Assembly (NCBI GenBank): GCA_004352715.1
Contig: SCFE01000070.1
Span: 1,180,743-1,244,742, forward strand
Direction of reading: 5' to 3'
Length of the DNA: 64,000 bases
DNA from: Hofstenia miamia
Lineage: Eukaryota > Xenacoelomorpha > Acoela
Below, in pieces: positions 34,310 through 45,230 of this stretch. How positions within the stretch are numbered: the first letter of the stretch is position 1; each line of letters opens with the position of its first letter. The notes below the pieces were generated by a model. That model worked only from the letters and a program-made list of their open reading frames with translations. It ran no database searches and was not told the DNA's origin. The position numbers and the translations under genes are program-made.

Positions 34310-36347
34310 TCAAGGGCATAAGAACTAAACACAAAGAAGGATTTCCAGCAACTAGTATTCAAAGAGAAAAATGCACCAGAAATTCAATACAGGATGACAG
34401 TGTGGATACTAGCAATATTTACAACTGAAGATAAAGAGATAAGACTACCAATTTCACAACATGTTAGACATAGATTGATGAAAGCAAAGAGATTCAAGAT
34501 AGCTCTAGCCCCAATCAAAACACAAACAAAGAACTGGCTTCTTAAAGCCCATACCAAAAGGATGGAGTCACCCAATAAAGCAGAAAAACCATTGCAGACT
34601 ATGGAAAAGATAATTAGCCACATTATAATGCATAAAAATCCAATGGGGAAGATGTCAATCATTTATATGGCCAATAGGACAGGGATATGCCTGAATGAAA
34701 TAATGATATTTGAGGAACCAATGAGGAAACACATGTGGGGGGCTGAAACAACTGGAGAACCAACTGTGGATCATGATGAGAAAAATAATAAAATAAAAAC
34801 TGGTGATCACCAAGGAAATAAGAAGCAGTACAGAAAAACATGCAGAAAATACTAGAAAAAGAAATGGAAAGATATGAGTGGGACAGTCCACAATGCACAT
34901 TTACCAAGATAATTAGGAGTGTGGAAATGATGAAAAAAGGCAGGATAACTGAACCAGTAGAAGTCTGTGAGATGGTGACAAAGACACAGAGAGAAATGAT
35001 GGAGCAAGAGGAGATACTAACATCCTCTCAGTTACTGTTATCTCCCAAAACACAGTAGACAATCAATAGAATAAACATCAAAATGTGGGGAGAAGTGAGC
35101 CCAGCAAGAACAATTGAATGGATAGATATGGATGACAAACATTTCTTAGTTGAAATTAAGGTGACAAGAGAATCCAGAGAATTCAAAGAAAGGAACTTTC
35201 AAAACATCAAAGAACAACAGACAGTTGCAACAATGAAATTGATGTTTATGGAGGCATTCACAAGAATGGAGCTAGAAGAGCTGTTTAAGCCATACAACCA
35301 ACTGGCAGTGGATGTTGAATGCATAACTTTGAGAGTAGACATTAAAGAAGAAATACGATTAAAACTGAGCAGGAAAGGACTCACACAAGCATTTTGGAAT
35401 ACAATATTGGAAGGGAAAATGAATTATCCTGCCACAATAGGTCTAGCAGTGGTGCCAACAACAATGGGCTCATACAAACACGTAGAACAACAAATTGGAA
35501 CAAAAATTCTAATATTCATGCCTCTGGAAACAGTATTGATACCAATGGTCCTCCCATGATGGAGACTGTCAAAGGAAGTCAAAGTTGCTAAAGCCTTCCT
35601 ACATGAATATAAATCTTATGTCAACACAAAAGAAAAAGCAAGAATAGTAATAGAGCAAGATGATTGCAAGAAATCAAATGAGATAATGCTGAGAAACAAC
35701 AATTGAGAAAGAGTGTACATTGAAGGGATAATAACACCATACCAACTATACACACAGGGGAAACCCATCCACATACAATTGAAAGATCTAAGACAAGAAA
35801 TCAAAAGCCATACTCTGAAAGAAGTCATTCTATTCTCTGGTGCCAACAACATAGTTTATACAGACATCTGGGAAAAGTAATATCACTACTATGATGATGA
35901 GAATAAACAAGAATGATTTGAATGAAATAAGCAAACAAGAAGTGATTGATAACATCAGTTTCTTCTACAAGGATGTGGCAAATATGCAGATAATCAGATA
36001 TGAGAAGATTTAGCCCACACAAGCCAGGCTGACAGGCAGATAATGCTAATGATTGGAATTAAGGGAATACAACTTTACCAAAGATACTATGATATATTCT
36101 CTTGGAAAATCAATGAGCTGCAAGAAATTACACCAATTGCAGAAAACATCTGAGAGGCAAAGTTCTTAAAATATGTGAATACAGTAACTACTGAAAGAGA
36201 GGCAGTCCTGAAAATGACTAAACAAGCTGAATTCAAAAAAACCAAATGGGAAGACCAAGAGGCGGAATCAATAGTAAAAAAGCAGACACTCTAGTACATG
36301 GAGAATGAGCTGTACTAAAAATAATGCAATCTGAGGAGGATGTGTAG
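34310..36347 (+). pseudogene. El-E ORF3, C-terminal two thirds
   Basis: Starts within the block ELNTKKD (about 34,335) and runs in several frames: NAPEIQYRMTVWILAI, NWLLKAH, NRTGICLNE, RKHMWGAE (about 34,720-34,750), CTFTKI (about 34,895), ERVYIEG, LFSGANNIVYTDIW, IKGIQLYQRYYD, ending MQSEEDV with stop TAG at 36,345-36,347, two bases inside the LTR. Compared with El-A1 the order is complete from ELNTKKD onward. Stops and frameshifts are scattered, and CpGs present in El-A1 read CA here (34,888-34,900). A 5'-truncated element with its own 3' LTR. Function unknown; highly charged and mostly helical in composition, with no membrane segment. Confidence 0.75.
36331..36342 (+). other. Polypurine tract of El-E
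   Basis: CTGAGGAGGATG lies directly before the LTR start TGTAGC, the normal place for the plus-strand primer. It is at the same time the last codons of ORF3 (…SEEDV). The equivalent in El-A1 is purer: GAGGGGGGCG. Confidence 0.65.
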
Positions 36348-37486
36348 CATCATCCAAATTAATCAAGCTGCTAACATTGATTTAGAAAGAGAATAAGATT
36401 GAAGAAAAATTATGATTAGAAATATTGTAAAATTATATGATCAGTTTAGATTAATTTGTGTTATGCAACCAAGTAAAAACAAGTGTCAACTATGAGAGAT
36501 TAGTATTTGTCAATAATAATACTTTTGGCAAAACTAAGGGGGCAAAGTCACTTCCATTATTTTTAGCCACCATATTGGCAGACAAAGAGTTTAAATTTGA
36601 AATCAACAGGTACTTTTCCAAAATTACTATAAATAGATAAAATCTACTGTAAGCAATTGATAAAGAACTTTATTCAGAATTCTTACATTGTTCTATTGAT
36701 ATGGTTTGATTATTTAATACAATGTCAAGCTAAATGAGTTGTGTTTAGTAGTGGTCTGGATCCATCACAAGATCAATTCTAGGGTTTTTGTGCCAGATCA
36801 TGAAAGTGCACTTATATTAGGTATAGGGGTTTTTCTCTTGCTTAGTTGACTATCAATCATTTAGTACATGTATAAATTATAACAGATTCAAAATATGGTT
36901 GGATGACTGAAGCCTAGGAATTGTATCTATAATATTCTAGAATAAATTATTGACTATAACATCACCAATAAAGTGACTGAGCAAGTACTAATTATTAAAT
37001 GTAGGTTAGGAAGCTGCCAATTATTAAACTAGTTATTAAAGCCAATATATTTTGGTAATGGATACATGTAATATTCATAAAGCAGCTAGTAACAAGTCTG
37101 GTGTAATTATCATGAAACACTTTTACAAAAATGAGACTAAGTCAAATTGTGTCTTGTCTTGAATATACACCAAGCTAGGATAGGGTACACATAAGTTACA
37201 ATGTTGAGCTGAGAGGTGGAACTCAACCAAAATGGATCCTTGGTGAACAAGTGACACTGGATGTGGAGGTCAGCTTTGGGCAGATGCCCACTATTGATCA
37301 CTGGAGAAAGTACTATATGGCTTTGTCACCTAAATAGTGAATAGTTAAATCTAGTTATATTATGCTAACAGATTTGTACAAAAGCTAAACAGTATCTAAT
37401 TAGTAAATCCCTACCCACAAATACACAACCAATGTTATTGAGTAACAAAGGATGAACAGTAATAATGCCTGGTAGAGGATGTTACA
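36343..37486 (+). repeat. LTR-A, sense, full length (3' LTR of El-E)
   Basis: TGTAGCATCATCCAAATTAA ... GCCTGGTAGAGGATGTTACA, 1,144 bp, starting TG and ending CA. A TATA box TATAAATAG is at 36,628-36,636, about 285 bp in, the likely promoter between U3 and R. Its right edge abuts El-F's ORF3 fragment. Confidence 0.85.
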
Positions 37487-37649
37487 GTATTAATACTCTA
37501 GGGCTTGTTTGTAATAACCTTTCATGAATTTTCTTGATCTGTTCATGTATAGGCAATCCTCTCATAGAAATATTGTTGATAGTTAACTTACCATCAATGA
37601 ACACTCTTTCTTTATTGTCTCCATCTATAAGTTTTTCATGAACATCCTT
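37487..37649 (-). pseudogene. El-F ORF3 fragment
   Basis: Reading leftward from the gap edge, an open frame of about 53 codons gives DNKERVFIDG, then RGLPIHEQ, then LLQTSPRVLIL. It aligns with El-A1 ORF3 NNKERVYIEG...HGKPI...SP*AIMLF. Divergent at the amino-acid level but without breaks, it shows ORF3 conserved as protein. It is cut by the El-E LTR on one side and a gap on the other. Confidence 0.65.
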
Positions 37650-38649
37650 NNNNNNNNNNNNNNNNNNNNNNNNNNNNNNNNNNNNNNNNNNNNNNNNNNN
37701 NNNNNNNNNNNNNNNNNNNNNNNNNNNNNNNNNNNNNNNNNNNNNNNNNNNNNNNNNNNNNNNNNNNNNNNNNNNNNNNNNNNNNNNNNNNNNNNNNNNN
37801 NNNNNNNNNNNNNNNNNNNNNNNNNNNNNNNNNNNNNNNNNNNNNNNNNNNNNNNNNNNNNNNNNNNNNNNNNNNNNNNNNNNNNNNNNNNNNNNNNNNN
37901 NNNNNNNNNNNNNNNNNNNNNNNNNNNNNNNNNNNNNNNNNNNNNNNNNNNNNNNNNNNNNNNNNNNNNNNNNNNNNNNNNNNNNNNNNNNNNNNNNNNN
38001 NNNNNNNNNNNNNNNNNNNNNNNNNNNNNNNNNNNNNNNNNNNNNNNNNNNNNNNNNNNNNNNNNNNNNNNNNNNNNNNNNNNNNNNNNNNNNNNNNNNN
38101 NNNNNNNNNNNNNNNNNNNNNNNNNNNNNNNNNNNNNNNNNNNNNNNNNNNNNNNNNNNNNNNNNNNNNNNNNNNNNNNNNNNNNNNNNNNNNNNNNNNN
38201 NNNNNNNNNNNNNNNNNNNNNNNNNNNNNNNNNNNNNNNNNNNNNNNNNNNNNNNNNNNNNNNNNNNNNNNNNNNNNNNNNNNNNNNNNNNNNNNNNNNN
38301 NNNNNNNNNNNNNNNNNNNNNNNNNNNNNNNNNNNNNNNNNNNNNNNNNNNNNNNNNNNNNNNNNNNNNNNNNNNNNNNNNNNNNNNNNNNNNNNNNNNN
38401 NNNNNNNNNNNNNNNNNNNNNNNNNNNNNNNNNNNNNNNNNNNNNNNNNNNNNNNNNNNNNNNNNNNNNNNNNNNNNNNNNNNNNNNNNNNNNNNNNNNN
38501 NNNNNNNNNNNNNNNNNNNNNNNNNNNNNNNNNNNNNNNNNNNNNNNNNNNNNNNNNNNNNNNNNNNNNNNNNNNNNNNNNNNNNNNNNNNNNNNNNNNN
38601 NNNNNNNNNNNNNNNNNNNNNNNNNNNNNNNNNNNNNNNNNNNNNNNNN
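37650..38649. other. Assembly gap (1,000 N)
   Basis: Unknown sequence. It should contain the rest of El-F and most of the 3' LTR of El-A1. Confidence 0.95.
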
Positions 38650-38781
38650 TTGCAATATACAAATTAAATTGAAATAATCACACTTGATCTAATCATAATA
38701 TTTTTTAATCACTTATTTTTGATCTTAGTATCTTCTGCGACATTAGCAGCTTATTTCTGTTTTATTTTGGATGATGCTACA
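38650..38781 (-). repeat. LTR-A, antisense, end of El-A1 3' LTR
   Basis: Last 132 bp visible after the gap, ending TTTGGATGATGCTACA. It differs from the matching part of El-A1's 5' LTR (58,760-58,892) at about a dozen positions by eye, roughly 9 percent, so the two LTRs have aged or come from different copies. Confidence 0.8.
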
Positions 38782-41700
38782 CGCCCCCCTCAGCTTGCAT
38801 TATTTTTAGCACAGCTCGTTCTCCATGTACCTGAGTGTCTGCTTTGCAAATTATCGTTTCTGCCTGTTGATCAGAACACATTGTATTCTCAAATTCCGTC
38901 TGTTTTGTCATTTTTAGCACTGCTTCTCTTTCTGTTGTTACAACATTTGCATATTTCAGGAAACGTGCCTCTCTGATGTCTTCTGCTATCATTGTTATCT
39001 CTCTTAGCTCATTTATTTTCTGTGAGAAGATGTCATAATATTTTTGATATAACTGTATTCCTTTAATGCTGATCATGAGCATCATTTGTGCATCGGCTCT
39101 GCTTGTGTGTGCTAAGTCTTCTCTGATTTGATTGTCCTGGTAAAAGAACATGAAAACTTTTCTCAAGCTTCGAGTATTTGCCACATCCTTATAGAAAAAG
39201 CTGATGTTATTTCTAACTTCTTCTTCTGTGATTGTGTTGGGGTCATTTTTGTTTAATCTCATCATTGTGATGATTTCGACACTTTTTGTGATGTTGTAGT
39301 ATTGGTATCTCTTTTCCCATATATCCGTCCAGACTATATCATTTACTCCAGAAAATAACATTATGGCTCATGGGCTTCATTCTTTGATTTCCTTTCTAAG
39401 ATCTTTTAGTTTTATGTTTATTGGTTTCCCATGTGTGTACAGCTGGTCTGGCGTTATTGTGCCTTCAATATAAACTCGTTCTTTGTTATTGTTTTGCAGC
39501 AGTATTGCTTTCGATTTTTTGTAGTCCTCTCTGTTGATTATAGCTTTTGCTTTCCTTTCATTGTTCACATATGACTTATACTCATGTAAGAATGTTTTGG
39601 CAACCTTGACGTCCTTTGGTAATCTCCAATAAGGGAGGACCATTGGTATTGAGATAGTCTCTGGTGGTGTGCAGATGAGGAGTTTTGTCTCTATTTCTTG
39701 TTCTATGTGCTGGTATGAGCCTTCTGTAGTTGGTGCTGTTGCTAAGCCTATGGTAGCGGGGTAATTCATCTTTGCTTCAGGAATCGTATCCCAAAAGGCC
39801 TGTGTTAGTCCCCTTCGACTTAGCTTTAATCATAATTCTTCCGTCATTTCTACTTTTGAAGTGATGCATTCGACGTCTATAGCGAGTTTGTTGTATGGTC
39901 GTAAGAGTTCCTCCAGTTCTGTTTGTGTGAATGCTACAGTGGACATGAGTTTCATCATTGCTACTGTTTGTTGTTCTTTTATACACTGGAAGTTCCTTTC
40001 TGCTATGTCTTTTGACTCCTTTGTTACCTTAATTTTGACCAAAAAGCGTTTGTTGTCTGTATCTATCCACTTGATGGTCTTAGCTGGACTGATTTCTCCC
40101 CACTTTTCTATGTTAATTCTATCAATTGTTTGTTGTGTCTTTGGGGATAGCATTAATCTAGATGATGTCAATAGTTGTTCTTCTTCCAGCATTTCTGCTT
40201 GGGACTTTGTGATCATTTCACACACCTCTACCAGTTCTTTGATACCTCCTCTCTTTATCATTTTGGCGCTTCTGAGGATCTTAGTGAATGTGCATCGCGG
40301 GCTGTCTTTTTCATAGCGTCTCATTTTGTAATCTAATATGTTCTGCACGTTTTTCTGTGTTATTATATTTCAAATTTCTGCTGTGCTTGCCAGTTTTCTT
40401 TTTACAATCTTTTTCATTGTGAGCCATTGCTGGTTTTGAAGCTGTTTCATCCGTGTCTCAGATGTTGCTCCCCACATATATTTCCTCATAGGCTCATCAA
40501 ATATGGTGGTTTTGCTGGGGCATATCCCTGTCTTATTAGCAATGCTTATCAATGATATTTTCCCCAATGGATTTTCTTGCATGATTATTCTGCTCAGTCT
40601 TTTCTCCATTGCTTGTACTGGTTTTTCCATTCTGTTTGGTGATTCCAGTTTTCCAGTATGTCCCTTTAGCAACCAGTTCTCCGTATTTGTATTGATTGGG
40701 GATATCGCGATTTCATATCTCTTTGCTTTTGTCAACCTGTGCCAGGTTTGTCGCGAAATCAGCAGTTTTAGTTCCTCTTCTTCCATCGTAAAGATGGCTA
40801 ATATCCATGCTGTAGTTCTGTACCTTATCTCTGGTGCATTCTTCTCCTCGAATATCAAATGTTTAAAGTCTTTCTTTGTGTTTAATTCATAGGCTCGGTT
40901 TACTTCTGTTAGTGCTACTTCAATTGATTTGTGGAACTTTCTAGATGGTGCGTCAATTCTTATCTTAGGCCAGCCCTCCTCTACTTTTTGTTGTAATTTC
41001 ATTGTTTTCCAAATTGATTGAATCTGTTGGAGGTGTTCCTGACGTTGTGTGAGGCTGCACTTTATAAACAGCGTGTTAGCTTTCTTGATGCCCTCTGTAT
41101 CCATTGTTAGCTCTATAGTTTTTGTTTGCCTGTACAAATTGATTGCTATACACAGGTCTACCATGATTTGGTAGATTTGCGCCCAATAGTCTATTGTAAG
41201 TCCAGGCGTATCAGCTCTGGGATCATCATGTTTTTATCTGATTTCTCCCATGGGAAGATATTTTCTCCCATCTGACATGCATTTTCCAGGTGGTCAGGAA
41301 TCTCTTCTTCTGTTGTAATTGTTATTAGTACAATTCTGACATTTGTACTCTTGCCATCCTTGTTGTGTCATCTACTTTCTTTTCTAATGCTTTAGTGTAT
41401 TCTTTTTGTTTCAGGATGTGTATAATTGTGAGATTATCTGCGTCCATGTTGATCTCTGGTATCTCTGCGATCTTATCTTTATATGCCATTATTGCTTGGG
41501 CTGTATCTAGTGTGAATGCGTCATTGAATACGACGTGCACCATACTGCGCATGTATGGCTTTTCTATTGTTTCATTCATTTCCTGTGGATAGCTGATAAT
41601 CACATTAACTTTTGGCCTATTGTTGGCATTAAGCACAATTGGTAAGAATTTTCTCTTGATCCTTGCGACTTTTCCTAAGTGGGACTTTGTTTCCGGCGAT

Positions 41701-41852
41701 AATTTTGCGAATGCATTGTAGTGCATCTTTGAAGTTCCCATAAAATACGGATGTAGTGTTTCCCCATCTATTTTTGACATTCGTTTTTCTCTTTTTTTAG
41801 ATCTAACTGTTCTTTCTGATGTTGTTTCTGAGGAGGCGTGTAGCTGAGTCAT
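38777..41852 (-). pseudogene. El-A1 ORF3, near complete (unknown protein family)
   Basis: The fullest ORF3 copy, about 1,020 codons. N-terminus: SKIDGETLHPYF (about 41,750-41,785), LSPETK, then KPYMRSMVHVVF and FTLDTAQAIMAYKDKI. Middle: NIFPWEK, NAPEIRYRTTAWILAI (about 40,800-40,850), NWLLKGH, NKTGICPS, RKYMWGATSETR (about 40,450-40,485), SPRCTFTKI. C-part: NNKERVYIEG, LFSGVNDIVWTDIW, IKGIQLYQKYYD, ending MQAEGGV. The last codons are the polypurine tract, and the stop TAG (38,777-38,779) lies inside the LTR. It is charged and Lys/Glu/Ile-rich, with no signal peptide or membrane segment, so not an envelope. At least two frameshifts (about 41,345 and 41,190) and several TGA stops (for example 39,377) break it. 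Placed after pol, it may be a structural, RNA-binding or chromatin-acting protein; unproven. Confidence 0.75.
38782..38793 (-). other. Polypurine tract of El-A1
   Basis: On - it reads CTGAGGGGGGCG, immediately followed by the LTR start TGTAGC: the classic position for plus-strand priming. It also encodes the last ORF3 residues (EGGV). Confidence 0.8.
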
Positions 41853-42300
41853 CCTTAATGGTAGGTTTACTGGTGCTCAGTTCACAGTCTTAGGGCTGTG
41901 AATCTGTGCTGATATTTTCTACTGCTTCACCCTTGAATCAGCTCACAGTTACTTGTATCAGCACTTGACCAGCTGTGGTTCCGGATGAGATGACGTCAGC
42001 CTTGAATTGCTTTCATATCTCCACAGTTCTTCCACCACTTACACCTTTCTCTGGATCTCTGCGTGTCTCACCGCCCTTGAATAGGCGTTGTGGACTATGG
42101 GAAAAAAGTTGTGCTGCGCACCAGTTTTCTGCATGCCCTTGAATTGGTGTTGCAGATCCCTGGTGGGAGAGGCTTTTTGTCTGTTTGTCTTTCTGCCCTT
42201 GAATCAGCCTTGAGGACTACTAGGACGCTGTCTCACTCTACATTGTCTATTCATCAGCTCTTTGTTCTCGTCCCTTCTGCCTTTGATTCGACTTCCGGTT
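41853..42300 (-). repeat. El-A1 linker with a six-copy GCCCTTGAAT motif array
   Basis: Between the pol end and the ORF3 start. The + strand motif (sense is the complement, CCRATTCAAGGGC) occurs at about 41,930, 41,999, 42,073, 42,135, 42,195 and 42,279, spaced about 60-80 bp. The same motif fills the linker of El-B (51,482-51,710) and El-D (62,235-62,392). Between repeats the sequence is poorly conserved, but the flank GGTGTNAGTGGTGGAAGAAC is shared with El-D. It can be read as part of ORF3 (peptide RFKG/QLKG repeats) or as a cis-acting DNA/RNA array. Confidence 0.65.
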
Positions 42301-44930
42301 TGAGAACTTCTTTGTATCCTCCTCCTCCTCTTTGTTGTTGAGAGTCCCTCTGTCTGCTGGGCTCTGCGCACTCTCTTCTTCATCAGTGGGTGCATCATTT
42401 CCTTCTAGTTTCCTAAATGCAGTTAATAAATTTATATCCCATGTCTCAGGGTCATATATAGGTTTATTTCTCACTGCCCTCTGAGGCAGTATTCTTTGGC
42501 TCAGGTCATCATCCGTGATTTCCGGTGTGTATTCATCATCGAATTCTTCTTCATGTACACTATCTAAATCATACATATTGTATATGACCTCATTGCTGTT
42601 AATTCAGCATATTTTAAATTCAGCATTGTCATCTATTTTTGTTTCTTTGATGTCTGCTGTTGCTCTCTTCAGGTTTTGAAAATGTAAAGGTCTATCGTTA
42701 TCTAGCATGTATTCATTGTTTGGTAGTGTTTGTGTTATCATGTTGGGGCAAGACCATACTGTTTTCAACTTCCAGACTTGGTTTGTGTCTACTAGTTTGA
42801 TCTGTGTGATCACATATACCTTATTGCCTACTTTGTGTGAGTGACCATAGATTTTTTTATTATAATTGCATTGTTGTCTCACTGCTGACTTCTTTATGTT
42901 GTGACACATTGTTTCATGAATTCCTGTGATCTGATTTCTTAATTGTTGTATGCATGCGTTATCCAATTTCCCACTGTAATTGGTATACTGCATTGAGAGT
43001 GGTTTGCCTCTCTTCTGAACATGGCTTTGAACGGTGATACTCCAGTTGTTGCATGTACTGAGGTGTTGTAATAGTATTTGATCATTTCAATAACCTATCT
43101 CCATTTATTTCCTCCTATTCGTGTTGTAGCCACTCTAATCAGCTTAATCAGTGTTTGGTTAAGTTGCTCCACCACTCTGTTCGCCTGAGGGTGATAGGCG
43201 GTTGTCCGTTCGCTTGTGATTTCCAATAATTTTGCCATTTCTTGGAAAAGTCCACTTTTGAATTGAGGCCCTTTATCTGTTATGATCATCTCCATTGGTC
43301 CCAGTCTCAATATCCATTCTTTTAGAACTAACTCATCTGTGGTTTCTGCTGTGGTGTTTCGCATTGGGACCATTCTCACATATTTGGTGAAGTTGTCCAC
43401 CATTACTAGTAAGTACTGATACCCTTCAGCGTCTTTTGATAGCATCTCCAAATCTATGTGAACTATTTCATTGGGTTGCGTCATGATGATTTTCTCTAGT
43501 GGTGCTCGTTGTGTTGGAAAATGCTGTTTGTTGTTTAGGAGGCATGTCATGCATTTGTTAATGATGTCTTCCACAACTTTCCTGACAGTTGTTGTTATGA
43601 AACGAGCATTAAATGTTTTCTCCGTTTGTGTTATTCCCAAATGGCCCTTCACATGGATCTTCCGTATTAGTTCCCTTTTGAAGTAATCTGGTATCGCAAT
43701 TCGGTTATTTCCAGCTTCAACATATAGCAGTCCATTCTTCTTGATCTTCCACTTGTAACATTCATAATATCCCACCATTATTTTAGATAGTGTTGTTCAC
43801 GGCTCCTTGATTTTCTTCATAATTTTGCTTAGGACTATGTCGTCTTTTTGTTTGTCCACTATCTCTTGTTCTGTTATTTCCTCTCTTATGAGTATAAGTA
43901 GCACCACTTGACCCTTTTTATCGACATTTATCTCCTGTAGCCCCTTGTATTCAGTGTGCAGCAGGAACTGAAATTGTTTCTTTTCTCTGTCTATTTTTGT
44001 TGCATCTCTTTGGTACTCTGGGAGTGATGTCCAGAAGTCCACGTTGTTGTGTAATGTGCCTTTTCTGTGTTGGATCGTAAATGTGAATTCATTTAGATAC
44101 TTGATCCATCAAGACACTATTCCGAATTTGTCTCCCAAAAATTTTTTCAACCAGGCCAGACTGCTATTATCTGTTCGTACTCTAAACTCCCTTCCTATGA
44201 GGAAGTGTCGAAATTTTTTAATGCTTTCAATCAGCACGAGCATTTCTACTTTGGTGGAGCCATAGTTCTCTTTGCTGGCCCTCAGCTTGCAGCTGAAGAA
44301 CTGGATGGGCACTTCTTTCCCATTTCTTATTTGGCCCAATGTTGCTCCAATTGCCACCTTACTTGCATCGCAATCTAATATAAATTTCTCGTTGTAATCA
44401 GGTGTGTTGAGGGAAGGTAATTTTGCGAGCTCTTCCTTAATGTTGTCAAGTTCCTCCTGCTCTTGCCAAGTCCATATGAATGGGACTGCCTTCCTCATCA
44501 GTTGAGTCATCTTTGCCATTTTTCCAGCTATGTTTGGGATGAAAGTTCCGTAGTAATTGAAAAATCCCATGATTCTCTGTATATCATTTTTATTATTTGG
44601 TTTCTCTATCTTCCAGATCATCTCTCTGGCATTGTCCTTCAAGCATACCCTCCCTTTTCTATCGTTCTTCTGAGGAACACTATCTTTTCCTTCAGGATGT
44701 TGCACTTATTGCTGTTAATTCAGAGTCCTGCACTTTCCAAAATTGTTAGTGTCCTTTCCAATTTTTCCAGATGTTCTTGGACTGTGGCACTTGTGACTAT
44801 GATGTCATCTATATAGGCGTTGACTCCCTCTTCCATTCGATGTGTCTTGTTCTTAAGTACCTTTGTTATGTATCTCTGGAACATTGCTGTTGTGTTGCAG
44901 AGTTTGAACGCCATATATATCCATTTGTAC
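42250..44930 (-). pseudogene. El-A1 pol, from mid-RT to the C-terminus
   Basis: Reading leftward. RT from LYKWIYMAFKLCN (44,930) with catalytic NAYIDDI (about 44,805-44,825). RT thumb and RNase H (FILDCDASKVAIGATLG about 44,360; VEMLVLIES; VRTDNSSLAWL about 44,170). Integrase with an H-x3-H/C-x2-C zinc finger (HVKGHLG…KCMTCLL, about 43,550-43,650) and DDE core: VHIDLEML, ITDKGPQF and VVEQLNQ (about 43,150-43,460). The C-terminal domain (GNKVYVI, about 42,830) and an acidic tail (YDLDSVHEEEFDDEY, about 42,540) end at about 42,250. In-frame stops: TGA at 44,109, 43,797 and 42,604, TAG at 43,095; one frame shift near 43,000. The N-terminal part of pol is separated by the El-B insertion at 44,930/44,931. 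Confidence 0.85.
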
Positions 44931-45228
44931 TGTGACATAATCCATCAAACTATCATGAGTGGACAAGATGAGAGATAAAGATGAAGGAAACAAAGACTAA
45001 AATTATTATTATTGATTATAATGATTAAAATGTAAATCATGATAGGATTGATTATTTTCACTTTGTAAATGTTTTGTGCAATTATATTTAAAATTATGCT
45101 CAACAGTATTTGACAAAACAAAAGATGGTCAAACAGCGTTGTCAAATTAATGCTAACGTTGCGTAATCTTAGCAGAAATATTAAGCAAGGGAAAAACTGT
45201 AAACAAGAAAGATTAACAGGTACTAGTC
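44931..45228 (+). repeat. LTR-B, sense, U3 part (5' LTR of El-B)
   Basis: Starts TGTGACATAATCCATCAAAC at the point where El-A1's RT is cut. It follows the same order as the solo LTR-B at 31,661-32,410 (AACAGTATTTGACAAA, ATTAACAGGTACTAG). It is broken by NN at 45,229-45,230, exactly where the TATA-containing R region should follow; about 0.9 kb of LTR is missing from the assembly here. Confidence 0.75.
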
Positions 45229-45230
45229 NN

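Noticed and set aside
34312-34326. CCAATTCAAGGGC motif at the start of El-E
   Set aside because: It aligns with the ORF3 codons before ELNTKKD in El-A1 and El-D, where the motif is absent, so it looks like a chance match rather than a linker array copy.
37625-38672. Long open frames across N gaps (also at 50.5, 53.3, 55.4 and 61.7 kb)
   Set aside because: They are open only because they consist of N; no sequence supports them.
38777-41852. ORF3 as a retroviral-type envelope
   Set aside because: No signal peptide, no cleavage site and no membrane-spanning helix; the most hydrophobic stretch (AWILAI) is far too short.
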